From Ficedula albicollis (Eukaryota > Chordata > Aves > Passeriformes > Muscicapidae), in NCBI RefSeq assembly GCF_000247815.1, contig NC_021692.1, positions 2,812,475 to 2,876,474 of the forward strand: a stretch of DNA of 64,000 nucleotides, written 5' to 3'. Numbering within the stretch: position 1 is the first letter of the stretch; every line of letters begins with the position of its first letter. The translations under genes and the position numbers were made by a program. This document shows positions 1 through 57,360 of the stretch, piece by piece. The notes under the pieces are model-generated. The model did no database searches, was not told the origin of the DNA, and was given only the letters and a program-made list of their open reading frames with translations.

Positions 1-234
1 CAGGACACAGGACTGCACACCCACACCCCAATAACCCCACAGGACACAGGACTGCACACCCACACCCCAATAACCCCACAGGACACAGGACTGCACACCC
101 ACACCCCAATAACCCCACAGGACACAGGACTGCACACCCACACCCCAATAACCCCACAGGACACAGGACTGCACACCCACACCCCAATAACCCCACAGGA
201 CACAGGACTGCACACCCACACCCCAATAACCCCA
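1..234. repeat. 39-bp minisatellite, six copies, cut by window edge
   Basis: Six consecutive near-identical 39-bp units start at 1, 40, 79, 118, 157 and 196. Each begins CAGGACACAGGACTGC and ends in a CCAATAACCCCA-like stretch. A shortened, diverged unit follows at about 235-260. The array probably continues to the left of the window. It is non-coding by appearance. Confidence 0.95.
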
Positions 235-394
235 CAGGGCTGCACACCCACACCTCAGACAGAGCCAGCAGCTGAGGCTGAGCAGTTTCACTGCACCTTT
301 CCCACACAAACACCAAACCAGGGTCCACTTCTGACACAAAAACAGCAATGAGTGAGCAGAACACCATCCCAGACCAGAGCACCCAGAGAAATAC

Positions 395-1338
<944 letters not shown>

Positions 1339-2110
1339 ACAGACACACAGACACACCCACACAGACACACACCCCCTCAGAAACCCTCCACACCTTTCCC
1401 CCCGTGTCACGGTTTCCCAGCCGTGGCTCCGCAGCAGCCCCGCGCTCCAGGCCGGGCAGGGCCTGCCTGAGGCCTGGCCCCCGTTCAGAACAGCCATGTT
1501 TCCCTTGGCCTGCGCGCCGTGCCGGGCCCGGCAGCCAGTTCTCCATTCCCCCTCCCATTACTCTTTTTGATTGGCACTTTAATGAGGGCGCCAGGGGTCG
1601 CCCCCCTGCCAGGGGGCCGGTTCATGCCCCGTTTATCTCACAGTCCATGTAAGACTAAAATAACACGCCGGGCTGAGTTTCACTGCCGTGTGATCCCCGG
1701 CCCACCGTGATGGATTGAGTGACTGCGGCGGGCTGGCAGCTGAAGTGTGTTGTAACACCATCTTTCTGTCAGCGCAGCACAATGGATTTGCTGATTCCCG
1801 GCCTTTTCCCAGCGCCCGCCCTCACCATCGGCCCACGAGTTTCCAAAGTTCATTTTCCAGGGGGCTGCGAGGTGATAATAAATAACCCAGCAAAGGTTAG
1901 GCCCAGCCGTCCCTGCCTGCCTGCCCTGCTGCGGTGCCAGCTCGCGCAGAACAGCCGTAAATCCACCAAATCCCCCCCGAGGGCAGGAAAGGCTCTCTGC
2001 TGCTCCTCTGGGGGAGCTCATTCTGCTGAGCCGGCACTTGGGGCACAGGGCTCCTCTCCCAAAGGGAACAGTCACCAAATTCCCGAACTTCACAAGCTGC
2101 AGAATCAGGA
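1339..2110. other. GC-richer single-copy non-coding stretch
   Basis: From about 1400 to 2060 the sequence is richer in CpG and GC than the AT-rich DNA that follows. It is unique rather than repetitive and has an AT-rich core near 1870-1890 (GATAATAAATAA). No coding signal or splice structure is convincing. It could be a small CpG island or conserved regulatory element, but nothing in one sequence proves that. Confidence 0.3.
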
Positions 2111-11240
<9,130 letters not shown>

Positions 11241-11243
11241 AGA

Positions 11244-11620
11244 GTGTAAATTAGACTGTTAGAATGTAGAATTAGCAGATTTCTAGAATGTTTGTGATAA
11301 GGGACACGTGGCCAAGATGGAGAATTTGGGGTGTGGATACCTCTTCCTCATTCTTCTCCGTGTCATCCATGCTGGGTGACACGCTGGCACTTTCAGATTG
11401 GATGTGAACAAAACTGGACCATTTAACAAGATTGTATTGTATTTTGTAAATACCTAGTAGGTAATTTAGACTATAAAAGATAAGTCCTGCCTCCACCAGG
11501 CAGATTCTGCCCTGGACGTCTGGCGAGCAGACTGCTGTTCTCTGGACAAAGCATTCCAGAGATAAGGAACAATAAACAGCCATGAAAACCTCTAAGAACA
11601 GCCTCCTGCAGTCTCTCATC
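11244..11620 (+). mobile_element. Solo LTR of an endogenous retrovirus (approximate ends)
   Basis: The stretch has LTR architecture: a TG start, a TATA-like ACTATAAAAGATAAG at about 11470, and the polyadenylation signal AATAAA at about 11570 in an AGGAACAATAAACAG context, then a C/T-rich end. This resembles songbird LTRs. No internal retroviral genes lie next to it, so it is probably a solo LTR. I could not find a matching target-site duplication, so the ends are approximate. Confidence 0.55.
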
Positions 11621-11667
11621 GGCGGGCATGGGAAAGAGCTGGGTTCAAACCACCTGTACGTCCTCCT

Positions 11668-11815
11668 GAGGTGATCTCAGGGCTAAGGAGACACCTCAGG
11701 CTGTGACACAAAGTTGTGGCTTCAATCCCTGTACAGCCCATTCCAGAGCTGGACTCGAGGGAGGATCCCCTGGGGGGTCCCTTCCAATCCAGAATAATCT
11801 GTGATTCTAAATTAA
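11668..11815 (+). mobile_element. TguSINE1-like SINE, diverged
   Basis: A tRNA-like head carries a B-box-like GGCTTCAATCC at about 11719. It is followed by the CR1-derived tail (GAGCTGGACTCGAGG, then a GGTCCCTTCCAA word) ending CTGTGATTCTA. That order, tRNA head plus CR1 tail, is the layout of the passerine SINE. It is considerably diverged, and its 5' boundary with the preceding LTR is uncertain. Confidence 0.6.
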
Positions 11816-12522
11816 AGTCAAGGACAGGGAAACCCATATAACCCTGACAGCCTTTCATGAGCTGGTAAGGAGTGCTTGGGGTGCTGAGGTTTCTCCATGT
11901 CCCACCCCTTCCCAAAGCTGTGAAAGATTCCACTGGAGCCGCACCCCACCCCTGGGCTGCAGAATCCCAGGAGATAAATGTGTGTGTGTCAAACCCTGAG
12001 AGCAGGGTGGCTCTGGAGACAACCAAGGGCTGCTGGCAGCAACAGGCAGGGATTGTTGATCACAAATAGGGATTGTTGTTGATCACAAACAGGGATTGTT
12101 GCTGATAACACGCCGTGAGAAAGGACAAAATGTGGCTGGAGAAGGGCCCATGAGGATGTACGGCAGCGCTTTCCTGGGACAAACATCCTTGTTTGTGCTC
12201 CTGAGGACAAGCACAGCACAAGGGCAGGAATGAGGCTGGGAAGTGGGCAGGGACTATAAGGGGGATCGAGATCACCAGAGACCCACAAAGCCTCCAATCC
12301 ATTTCCAGAAAGGTCTGAAAGAACATCCATGATACCTGATCTGCACAGAAACTGAGAAAACAATCCTGACAATGGGAAACTCTGTCCATGAAAAGGCACC
12401 CCTCAAGCCTGGGTGGTGTCCCCAGCATCCAGGACATCCCATCAGCTGGACTGATGCAGCTGAATCCATGTTGAAACCAAGAATGACATCCTAGTAGCTG
12501 AATCAATGCTGGATCCAGTAAT
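11816..12522. other. Intergenic, no supported feature
   Basis: Unique-looking sequence. A short local duplication of AGGGATTGTTG-CTGATCACAAA words lies at 12049-12105. There is no coding signal. Confidence 0.55.
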
Positions 12523-13177
12523 GTTTCCTTTTTCCTTTTTCCTTTTTCCTTTTTCCTTTTTCCTTTTTCCTTTTTCCTTTTTCCTTTTTCCTTTTTCCTT
12601 TTTCCTTTTTCCTTTTTCCTTTTTCCTTTTTCCTTTTTCCTTTTTCCTTTTTCCTTTTTCCTTTTTCCTTTTTCCTTTTTCCTTTTTCCTTTTTCCTTTT
12701 TCCTTTTTCCTTTTTCCTTTTTCCTTTTTCCTTTTTTCTTTTTCCTTTTTCCTTTTCATTTTGTCCTTTTTCCTTTTTCCTTTTTCCTTTTTCCTTTTTC
12801 CTTTTTTCTTTTCCCTTTTCCCTTTTCCTTTTGCCTTCTTTCCCTTTCCCTTTCCCTTTCCCTTTCCCTTTCCCTTTCCCTTTCCCTTTCCCTTTCCCTT
12901 TCCCTTTCCCTTTCCCTTTCCCTTTCCCTTTCCCTTTCCCTTTCCCTTTCCCTTTCCCTTTCCCTTTCCCTTTCCCTTTCCCTTTCCCTTTCCCTTTCCC
13001 TTTCCCTTTCCCTTTCCCTTTCCCTTTCCCTTTCCCTTTCCCTTTCCCTTTCCCTTTCCCTTTCCCTTTCCCTTTCCCTTTCCCTTTCCCTTTCCCTTTC
13101 CCTTTCCCTTTCCCTTTCCCTTTCCCTTTCCCTTTCCCTTTCCCTTTCCCTTTCCCTTTCCCTTTCCCTTTCCCTTC
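12523..13177. repeat. Polypyrimidine microsatellite: (TTTTTCC)n then (TTTCCC)n
   Basis: About 310 bp of a 7-bp TTTTTCC repeat, with a few interruptions near 12730-12835, switches to about 335 bp of an almost perfect 6-bp TTTCCC repeat. The plus strand is essentially all pyrimidine. The long Phe-Pro or Lys-Gly open frames are a by-product. Confidence 0.97.
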
Positions 13178-21360
<8,183 letters not shown>

Positions 21361-23304
21361 GCAGTGATGACACAGAAAAACAGAAGGAAAAAAAGAATTG
21401 TGCAGTGGAGAGCAGGAGGCAGCAGAGAGAGAAGGGAAAATCAAAATTAAAATAAGTCAAAGGGCGGAAATTCCTCGGAGAAGGCCTTGGGCTTCAACAA
21501 AGCTTGTCCACATTTGCAGCACTTCAAGATTACCCAACACTAGCCTGATGTGGGAAGGTCCCAGCAGACCTCAGCAGGCATTCCAGAGGAGCCTTTCTAT
21601 TAATAAAAGTCTTCAGTGTCTCCATCCACGTTTGCAGTCGCCTGCTGGATGGAGACCACACTGTCTCACAACACTCACCAGGGAGGGAACTCTCTCACCC
21701 AACTCTTCCTGGCTATCTGAAAAGCAAAGTCAATGTTTTCCTCATTATTTTCCTTTGCTGCAACCCTCTCCCCCACTGTGACTGCTATTTGACCTGCTGT
21801 CCGCTCTGGGACCCTGGGGGAAGAGAGAGGAACTCTGTGTGTGGATGAGAGGAGAGAGGTGATGAGTCTCAGCCACATCCTGACTTTTTTATATTCATCA
21901 GAAAGAAATCAACAGCACTTAGTGTCTAAGACAACTCTGGAGACAGGGAACATCTTTTGTGTGGTGCAGGGAAAGAGCAGATCTATTTAAGGGACAGGGT
22001 TTGGTGATGAATGGGGATTCCAGAGTGTGTTTTTTCCCCACATTTGCATTAGGAAGTTTATTATGACCAATAAACAGAATCTCAGCACAAAGGTTTAATT
22101 TCAAGGGAGCACTGCTCTTTCACCACTTTTCTTGCAGCTACAAGCCTGGCACGTGCAGCTGGGATTAATGAGGAGCTGGAATGGACCAGAGAGCACAAAG
22201 GGAAGTTGGTATCACCATACCTTCCTCTCCCAATAAAACTGGTACCTTCAGCATTCCAGGCAGATCCTGGAAGGGTTCTCCCCTCATGGCACTTGACTTT
22301 TCAGTGAGATTGGCTTCTCAAAAAAATTGACAGCAGTGATGACACAGAAAAACAGAAGGAAAAAAAGAATTGTGCAGTGGAGAGCAGGAGGCAGCAGAGA
22401 GAGAAGGGAAAATCAAAATTAAAATAAGTCAAAGGGCGGAAATTCCTTGGAGAAGGCCTTGGGCTTCAACAAAGCTTGTCCACATTTGCAGCACTTCAAG
22501 ATTACCCAACACTAGCCTGATGTGGGAAGGTCCCAGCAGACCTCAGCAGGCATTCCAGAGGAGCCTTTCTATTAATAAAAGTCTTCAGTGTCTCCATCCA
22601 CGTTTGCAGTCGCCTGCTGGATGGAGACCACACTGTCTCACAACACTCACCAGGGAGGGAACTCTCTCACCCAACTCTTCCTGGCTATCTGAAAAGCAAA
22701 GTCAATGTTTTCCTCATTATTTTCCTTTGCTGCAACCCTCTCCCCCACTGTGACTGCTATTTGACCTGCTGTCCGCTCTGGGACCCTGGGGGAAGAGAGA
22801 GGAACTCTGTGTGTGGATGAGAGGAGAGAGGTGATGAGTCTCAGCCACATCCTGACTTTTTTATATTCATCAGAAAGAAATCAACAGCACTTAGTGTCTA
22901 AGACAACTCTGGAGACAGGGAACTTCTTTTGTGTGGTGCAGGGAAAGAGCAGATCTATTTAAGGGACAGGGTTTGGTGATGAATGGGGATTCCAGAGTGT
23001 GTTTTTTCCCCACATTTGCATTAGGAAGTTTATTATGACCAATAAACAGAATCTCAGCACAAAGGTTTAATTTCAAGGGAGCACTGCTCTTTCACCACTT
23101 TTCTTGCAGCTACAAGCCTGGCACGTGCAGCTGGGATTAATGAGGAGCTGGAATGGACCAGAGAGCACAAAGGGAAGTTGGTATCACCATACCTTCCTCT
23201 CCCAATAAAACTGGTACCTTCAGCATTCCAGGCAGATCCTGGAAGGGTTCTCCCCTCATGGGACTTGACTTTTCAGTGAGATTGGCTTCTCAAAAAAATT
23301 GACA
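21361..23304. repeat. Tandem duplication, two 972-bp copies
   Basis: Copy 1 is 21361-22332 and copy 2 is 22333-23304, at a constant offset of 972. I saw only three base differences: C/T near 21475/22447, A/T near 21954/22926 and C/G near 22289/23261. The copies abut without a spacer. The duplicated sequence has no recognised gene; an open frame of 127 codons appears in each copy but has no known domain. Confidence 0.95.
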
Positions 23305-24320
23305 AAAAATAAAGCTGGAAACATCTATTTGGGTGGGTGTCAAAATCAGAGAGACTGAAATTTCTTTTCATCCTCTCCAGAGAGCCTCAGACATCCAGGA
23401 AATCCAAGGAAAACTGCATTTTAAAAAAAAACATGTTCAGAGGTGTGACAGTGCTCCAGGTTACAGTTCTGCACTGAGGCAGGCAGGAGAGCCCCTCCAA
23501 AGACTCACCCAGACAGAGGGACTTCAACAGTGGCAACTCTGGAGCATCTTCCTCTTGGAGAGCTCCAGAAGGGAGAAATCCCTTGCATTTACTTGCCATT
23601 TGACATGTAATACATGCAAGTCACTTACTTGCATGACTTATATTTGCAGTAATGTCAGTGTTCACACCTTTGCACCTCCATATTCTACATGGCAGAAGCA
23701 AAGGTGTATTTTAAACACAGCTCCCAGATTTTCTGCTGTACCTCAGATGTCTTTTAAGACATTATGTATTTTGACCTAAGGGTTTTCTCCTTATCTAAAT
23801 TTTTGTATAGAACTTCTTGGTCTATGAACAAATTCTGCTTTTCCTTTCTAGAACACATTGCATTTGAATTTGCTGACCATTTGACTACCATTCAGGTAGT
23901 CAGACTTGCAATTCTGAGGTAGGGGAACACTGGAAATATCTGCTTTGCAGATCAGGGTGCTCCTTCAGATGATGCATTTTGCCCCAAGCCACACAGGACA
24001 TCTATGGAAAAGCTTGAAATTTGAGTCAAGAGCCCTAAATTCCTTCCTTTAATCATATGCATCCTTGAGGCACTTCATTCAGGTGTCTCCAGTTAGACCT
24101 GCTACTTCCTGTATTGCAATTACATTAATTCCTCTGTTAGTTGTGCTCCAATGTGCTGCTCACTGCATTTTGCACAGGAATGCAGTGCTGCCCTTCCTAG
24201 GCTGTCAAAGAGAATATTTCATTACAAAAATAAATAATGTCTAGCTGCTTCTGGCACCTCAGTCCAAGCATATTTATCACTTTTGGCTGATCAGTGCCTG
24301 ATTCAATGTCCCTAAAGCAC
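23305..24320. other. Intergenic 3' flank of DHRS3
   Basis: Unique AT-rich sequence downstream of the probable DHRS3 polyadenylation site. I see no gene or repeat family in it. Confidence 0.5.
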
Positions 24321-25311
24321 AATGGGTTTATTCCCAGATGAATCTGAAATGCATTTAATCAGGTCTTTGCTAAGTGTGCTCCCAAATTTCACATCTCATG
24401 AGCACAACAGTACTGTCTCTTAGAGCTTATTCCACTTCACTGTGCAGATGGATACAATGGATTTTCCTCTGCTTGGATTGTGAATGAATGTTTGTACAAG
24501 CAGGCTCTAGTTTTAGTTCCAGATTTAGTTCATCCCCAATGTGCTGCTGCCTACATGTGTGGCAATCTGGGATTAATGCTAAAAATATATTTATATTTTA
24601 TCATAAATGAACAAAAAAAATCAGAATGACAATTTCACATATGAGTTCAGTGACAGAAAGAATCTTCCACTATTTAAACTCTCAGCACTGCTGCCTGAGC
24701 CTCCACAGGGGAAGTACAACAGCTTTTTTGGACCCAGAAAGAGGAAGTCCTGGGTGGCCTTGAGCAAAGAAAACATTGCTTGGTGGTTTGCTCCTTCCCC
24801 AGTGTGTGCTGGGAACAGCTTCATCATGGGATGGGAAGTGAAGAAAGAGAAGGAAGTGTCCATTAAATGTCCATATCTTTTAGTTCTTCGAATTTTGAAG
24901 TTCCCCATTCGAAAAGCTGAAATTAAACCAGTGGCAGCTCCTCTGGAGAGAGGGCACAGAGTGTGTTTGGGGTGGGATGTGCTGCCTCTCCACTGTCGCA
25001 GCCCACAGACACTTAAGAAACAAAAATCATATCTTAAAACTATGAGTAGATTTAACAATTGAACTCTAAAGAATTAAACATCAGAGAAACATTTCACACT
25101 TTCTGTTTTTCCTTCCAAGGGTCCACAGTCCACTCACTCAATCCTGTGCAAAGATCATGTTACTATGGATATGACCTGCAAGAAATGTGTTGCCTCAGAG
25201 CAGCACAAATCACATGAACAGGCTGAAAGCCAAGACTTGCTGATTCACAGTCCTGTAGGATTTTCATGCTTGTGCTGGGGTCACTGCAGAACAGTCCTTG
25301 TGCCATCAGGT
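24310..25311 (-). other. DHRS3: Probable DHRS3 3' UTR
   Basis: This runs from the stop codon at 25312-25314 to the candidate polyadenylation signal. A roughly 450-bp part (24607-25062) happens to lack stop codons in one frame of each strand, but nothing in it resembles a known protein. The extent is inferred from the signal only. Confidence 0.4.
24327..24332 (-). promoter_or_regulatory. Candidate DHRS3 polyadenylation signal
   Basis: TTTATT on the plus strand reads AATAAA on the minus strand, about 980 bases past the DHRS3 stop codon. An ATTAAA variant lies close by at 24354-24359. These are the first such signals I found downstream of the stop. Transcript data would be needed to confirm use. 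Confidence 0.4.
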
Positions 25312-54506
<29,195 letters not shown>

Positions 54507-55262
54507 CCTCTTCTCCCGGGAAAAGTTCTCTTCCAAAGCTCCACGAAACCAAGGTGACAGAGAAAGATAAACAATACCCTTCATGCACCCCCAGATGGGT
54601 GACAAGTCTTCAGCCCCCTTCCAAAACTTGGGGGCAAGAGGTTCTGGGACTGGAAAAATCCTTCTCTCCCCCTAAAAAAAATGGGGGTAGGAGTAAAGTA
54701 GTGCAGAAGACCAAGTCACTCCCCTGTTTCTTGATCGGTGCCCTCTGGGATTGTCACACGCAGGTAAATCAGCTTCCTTGCTTTTTAACTGGAAAGCTTT
54801 TTTTTTTTTTTTCAATTAAAAGGGAAAAAAAAAAGTAGAATTAAAAATAACCATACATCCCTCCGTTGCAAAGGCCCACATAAAAATCCAGTATCCAAAC
54901 GAAAGGTTTTTACATTTAGAAAAATAAAATAAAGCAGCCTATGCCTCCAAATTTCAGCCTGCAGTGCCTTCCAGGCAGCTCATTTCTATTCTTAGACTCA
55001 GGAAATTGCTTAAATAAGACAGAATTGCCAGGACCTTCTTTTTAAGAAAGGCTCTATTCAGGGTGAGGTTGTTTTTGTTTGAGTATCTATAAATATCTAT
55101 AGACGTTCTGTCCTGAGCCGGTTGCAAAGGTTGAGCCGGTCACTGCCTCTCTGTGCCCCTCTCCCGGTTTTTCCACTTGGAGTGTCTGATCACAGAGCAG
55201 GAATTACGCCGCGCACTAGCTCAGCTCCGGCTCGTACTCATTCCTGCCTATTGCCGTCTCTG
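54507..55262 (-). other. DHRS3 5' UTR or upstream sequence
   Basis: Sequence between the coding start and the candidate TATA box. The DHRS3 frame stays open upstream to an in-frame ATG at 54582-54584, which would add 26 residues, but that ATG has T at -3. An A/T-rich stretch (54790-54930) makes one continuous 5' UTR through the whole interval uncertain. Confidence 0.3.
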
Positions 55263-55289
55263 CCGCTCAGGGCCGCGGCGCTGGGGAGG

Positions 55290-55297
55290 TTTTATAC
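55290..55297 (-). promoter_or_regulatory. Candidate TATA box for DHRS3
   Basis: On the minus strand GTATAAAA follows an ATCAGGATTAATGGG stretch and leads into CpG-rich CCTCCCCAGCGCCGCGG. A TSS would then fall near 55262 and give a 5' UTR of about 750 bases. That is longer than I would expect, so another start nearer 54.6 kb is possible. DHRS3 is known to be induced by retinoic acid; I found no clean DR5 response element by eye. Confidence 0.35.
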
Positions 55298-55435
55298 CCC
55301 ATTAATCCTGATTGACAGTTCAAGTGTCGGGGCGATTTCACTACTGTTCCTGGGAGTGGCTCTGCTCTGCCCTCCCCCGCCGGCCGCCGCCGCGCCACCG
55401 GCTCGCTGCGCCGCGGTGGGGCTACCGGCGCGGCC

Positions 55436-55863
<428 letters not shown>

Positions 55864-56041
55864 CCCCGCCGCGCGCGCCCCGCGAACTCCCGGCTGGCGA
55901 ACTGGGGGTAGTGGGTGTGCTGGGAGGGGCACAGGGCGCTATCAGCACCCTGCGCCTGCCAGGACCCTGCCAGCACCTGGCACCGCTCCCTGCGCGCTCA
56001 CCGGGCCCTTTAAAGGGCATTTCTTAGGGTGGTTTTTTTTT

Positions 56042-56443
<402 letters not shown>

Positions 56444-57360
56444 TACTGCGGGTACCCTGGGCCAGCTGCAGGCAACCCGGGCTACTGCGGGTACCGTGGG
56501 GCTACTGCAGGTACCCTGGGCTACTGCGGGTACCATCCCTGAGCTACTGCGGGTACCCTGGGCCAGCTGCAGGCACCCCGGGCTACTGCAGGCACCCTGG
56601 GGCTACTGCGGGCACCCCGGGCTATTGCGGGCACCCCGAGCTACTGCGGGCACCCCGGGCTACTGCGGGTACCCTGGGGCCACTGCGGGTACCGCGGGCT
56701 ACTGCGGGTACCCTGGGGCCACTGCGGGCACCCCGGGCTACTGCAGGTACCCTGGGCTATTGTGGGCTCCCTTGGCCACTGCGGGCACCCTGAGCTATGG
56801 TGGGCACCCCGGGTGAGCTGCAGAGACCCTGGGCTTGCTGTGGGCACTCTGGGCTAGCTGCAGAGACCTTGGGCCACCTGCGGGCACTCTGGCCTTGCTG
56901 TGGGCACTCTGGGCCAGTTGCAGAGACCCTGGGCCACCTGCAGGCACTCTGGGCTTGCTGTGAGCACACTGGGCCAGCTGAAGGCACCCCTGGCTTGCTG
57001 CAGGCTGTGAGCACACTGGGCCAGCTGAAGGCACCCCGGGCTTGCTGCAGGCACCCTGGGGGGACCCTGGGTGTACTGTGGGCACACTGGATATGCTGTG
57101 ATCACACTGGGCTTGCTGCAGGTACCGTGGGCCACCTGCGGGCATGGGGGGCAAACAGCGGGCACACTGAGCTTGCTGTGGGTGTGTTGGGCTCATGCCA
57201 TGCTGGACTTGTTGCACCATGTGGGTAGGAGCTGTAGGTATGCTGGGCTAGCTGCGTGCCGAGCTGGGCTTGCTCCGTGTTGCCCTGGGCTCTCTTATGC
57301 TGCCTTGGGCTCGCTGCATGCTGTGCTGGGCTCGTGTCACGCTGGGCTCACGGCAGGAAC
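56444..57360. repeat. GC-rich minisatellite, third block, grading into diverged longer units
   Basis: To about 56820 the units are 18-20 bp (CTACTGCGGGTACCCTGGG). From there to about 57360 they become looser, about 20-40 bp, built on GGGCTTGCTGTGGGCACTCT and GGGCCAGCTGCAGAGACC. Open frames across the block reflect repeat structure only. Confidence 0.9.

Noticed and set aside
1..234. Kinship between the 39-bp minisatellite and the 42-bp array at 49942, which share CAGGACACA
   Set aside because: The shared word is only nine bases and the rest of the units cannot be aligned convincingly.
55110..55150. Retinoic acid response element near the DHRS3 promoter (AGGTTGAGCCGGTCAC)
   Set aside because: The half-sites have mismatches and the spacing is not a clean DR5 or DR2. 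It is too weak to call.
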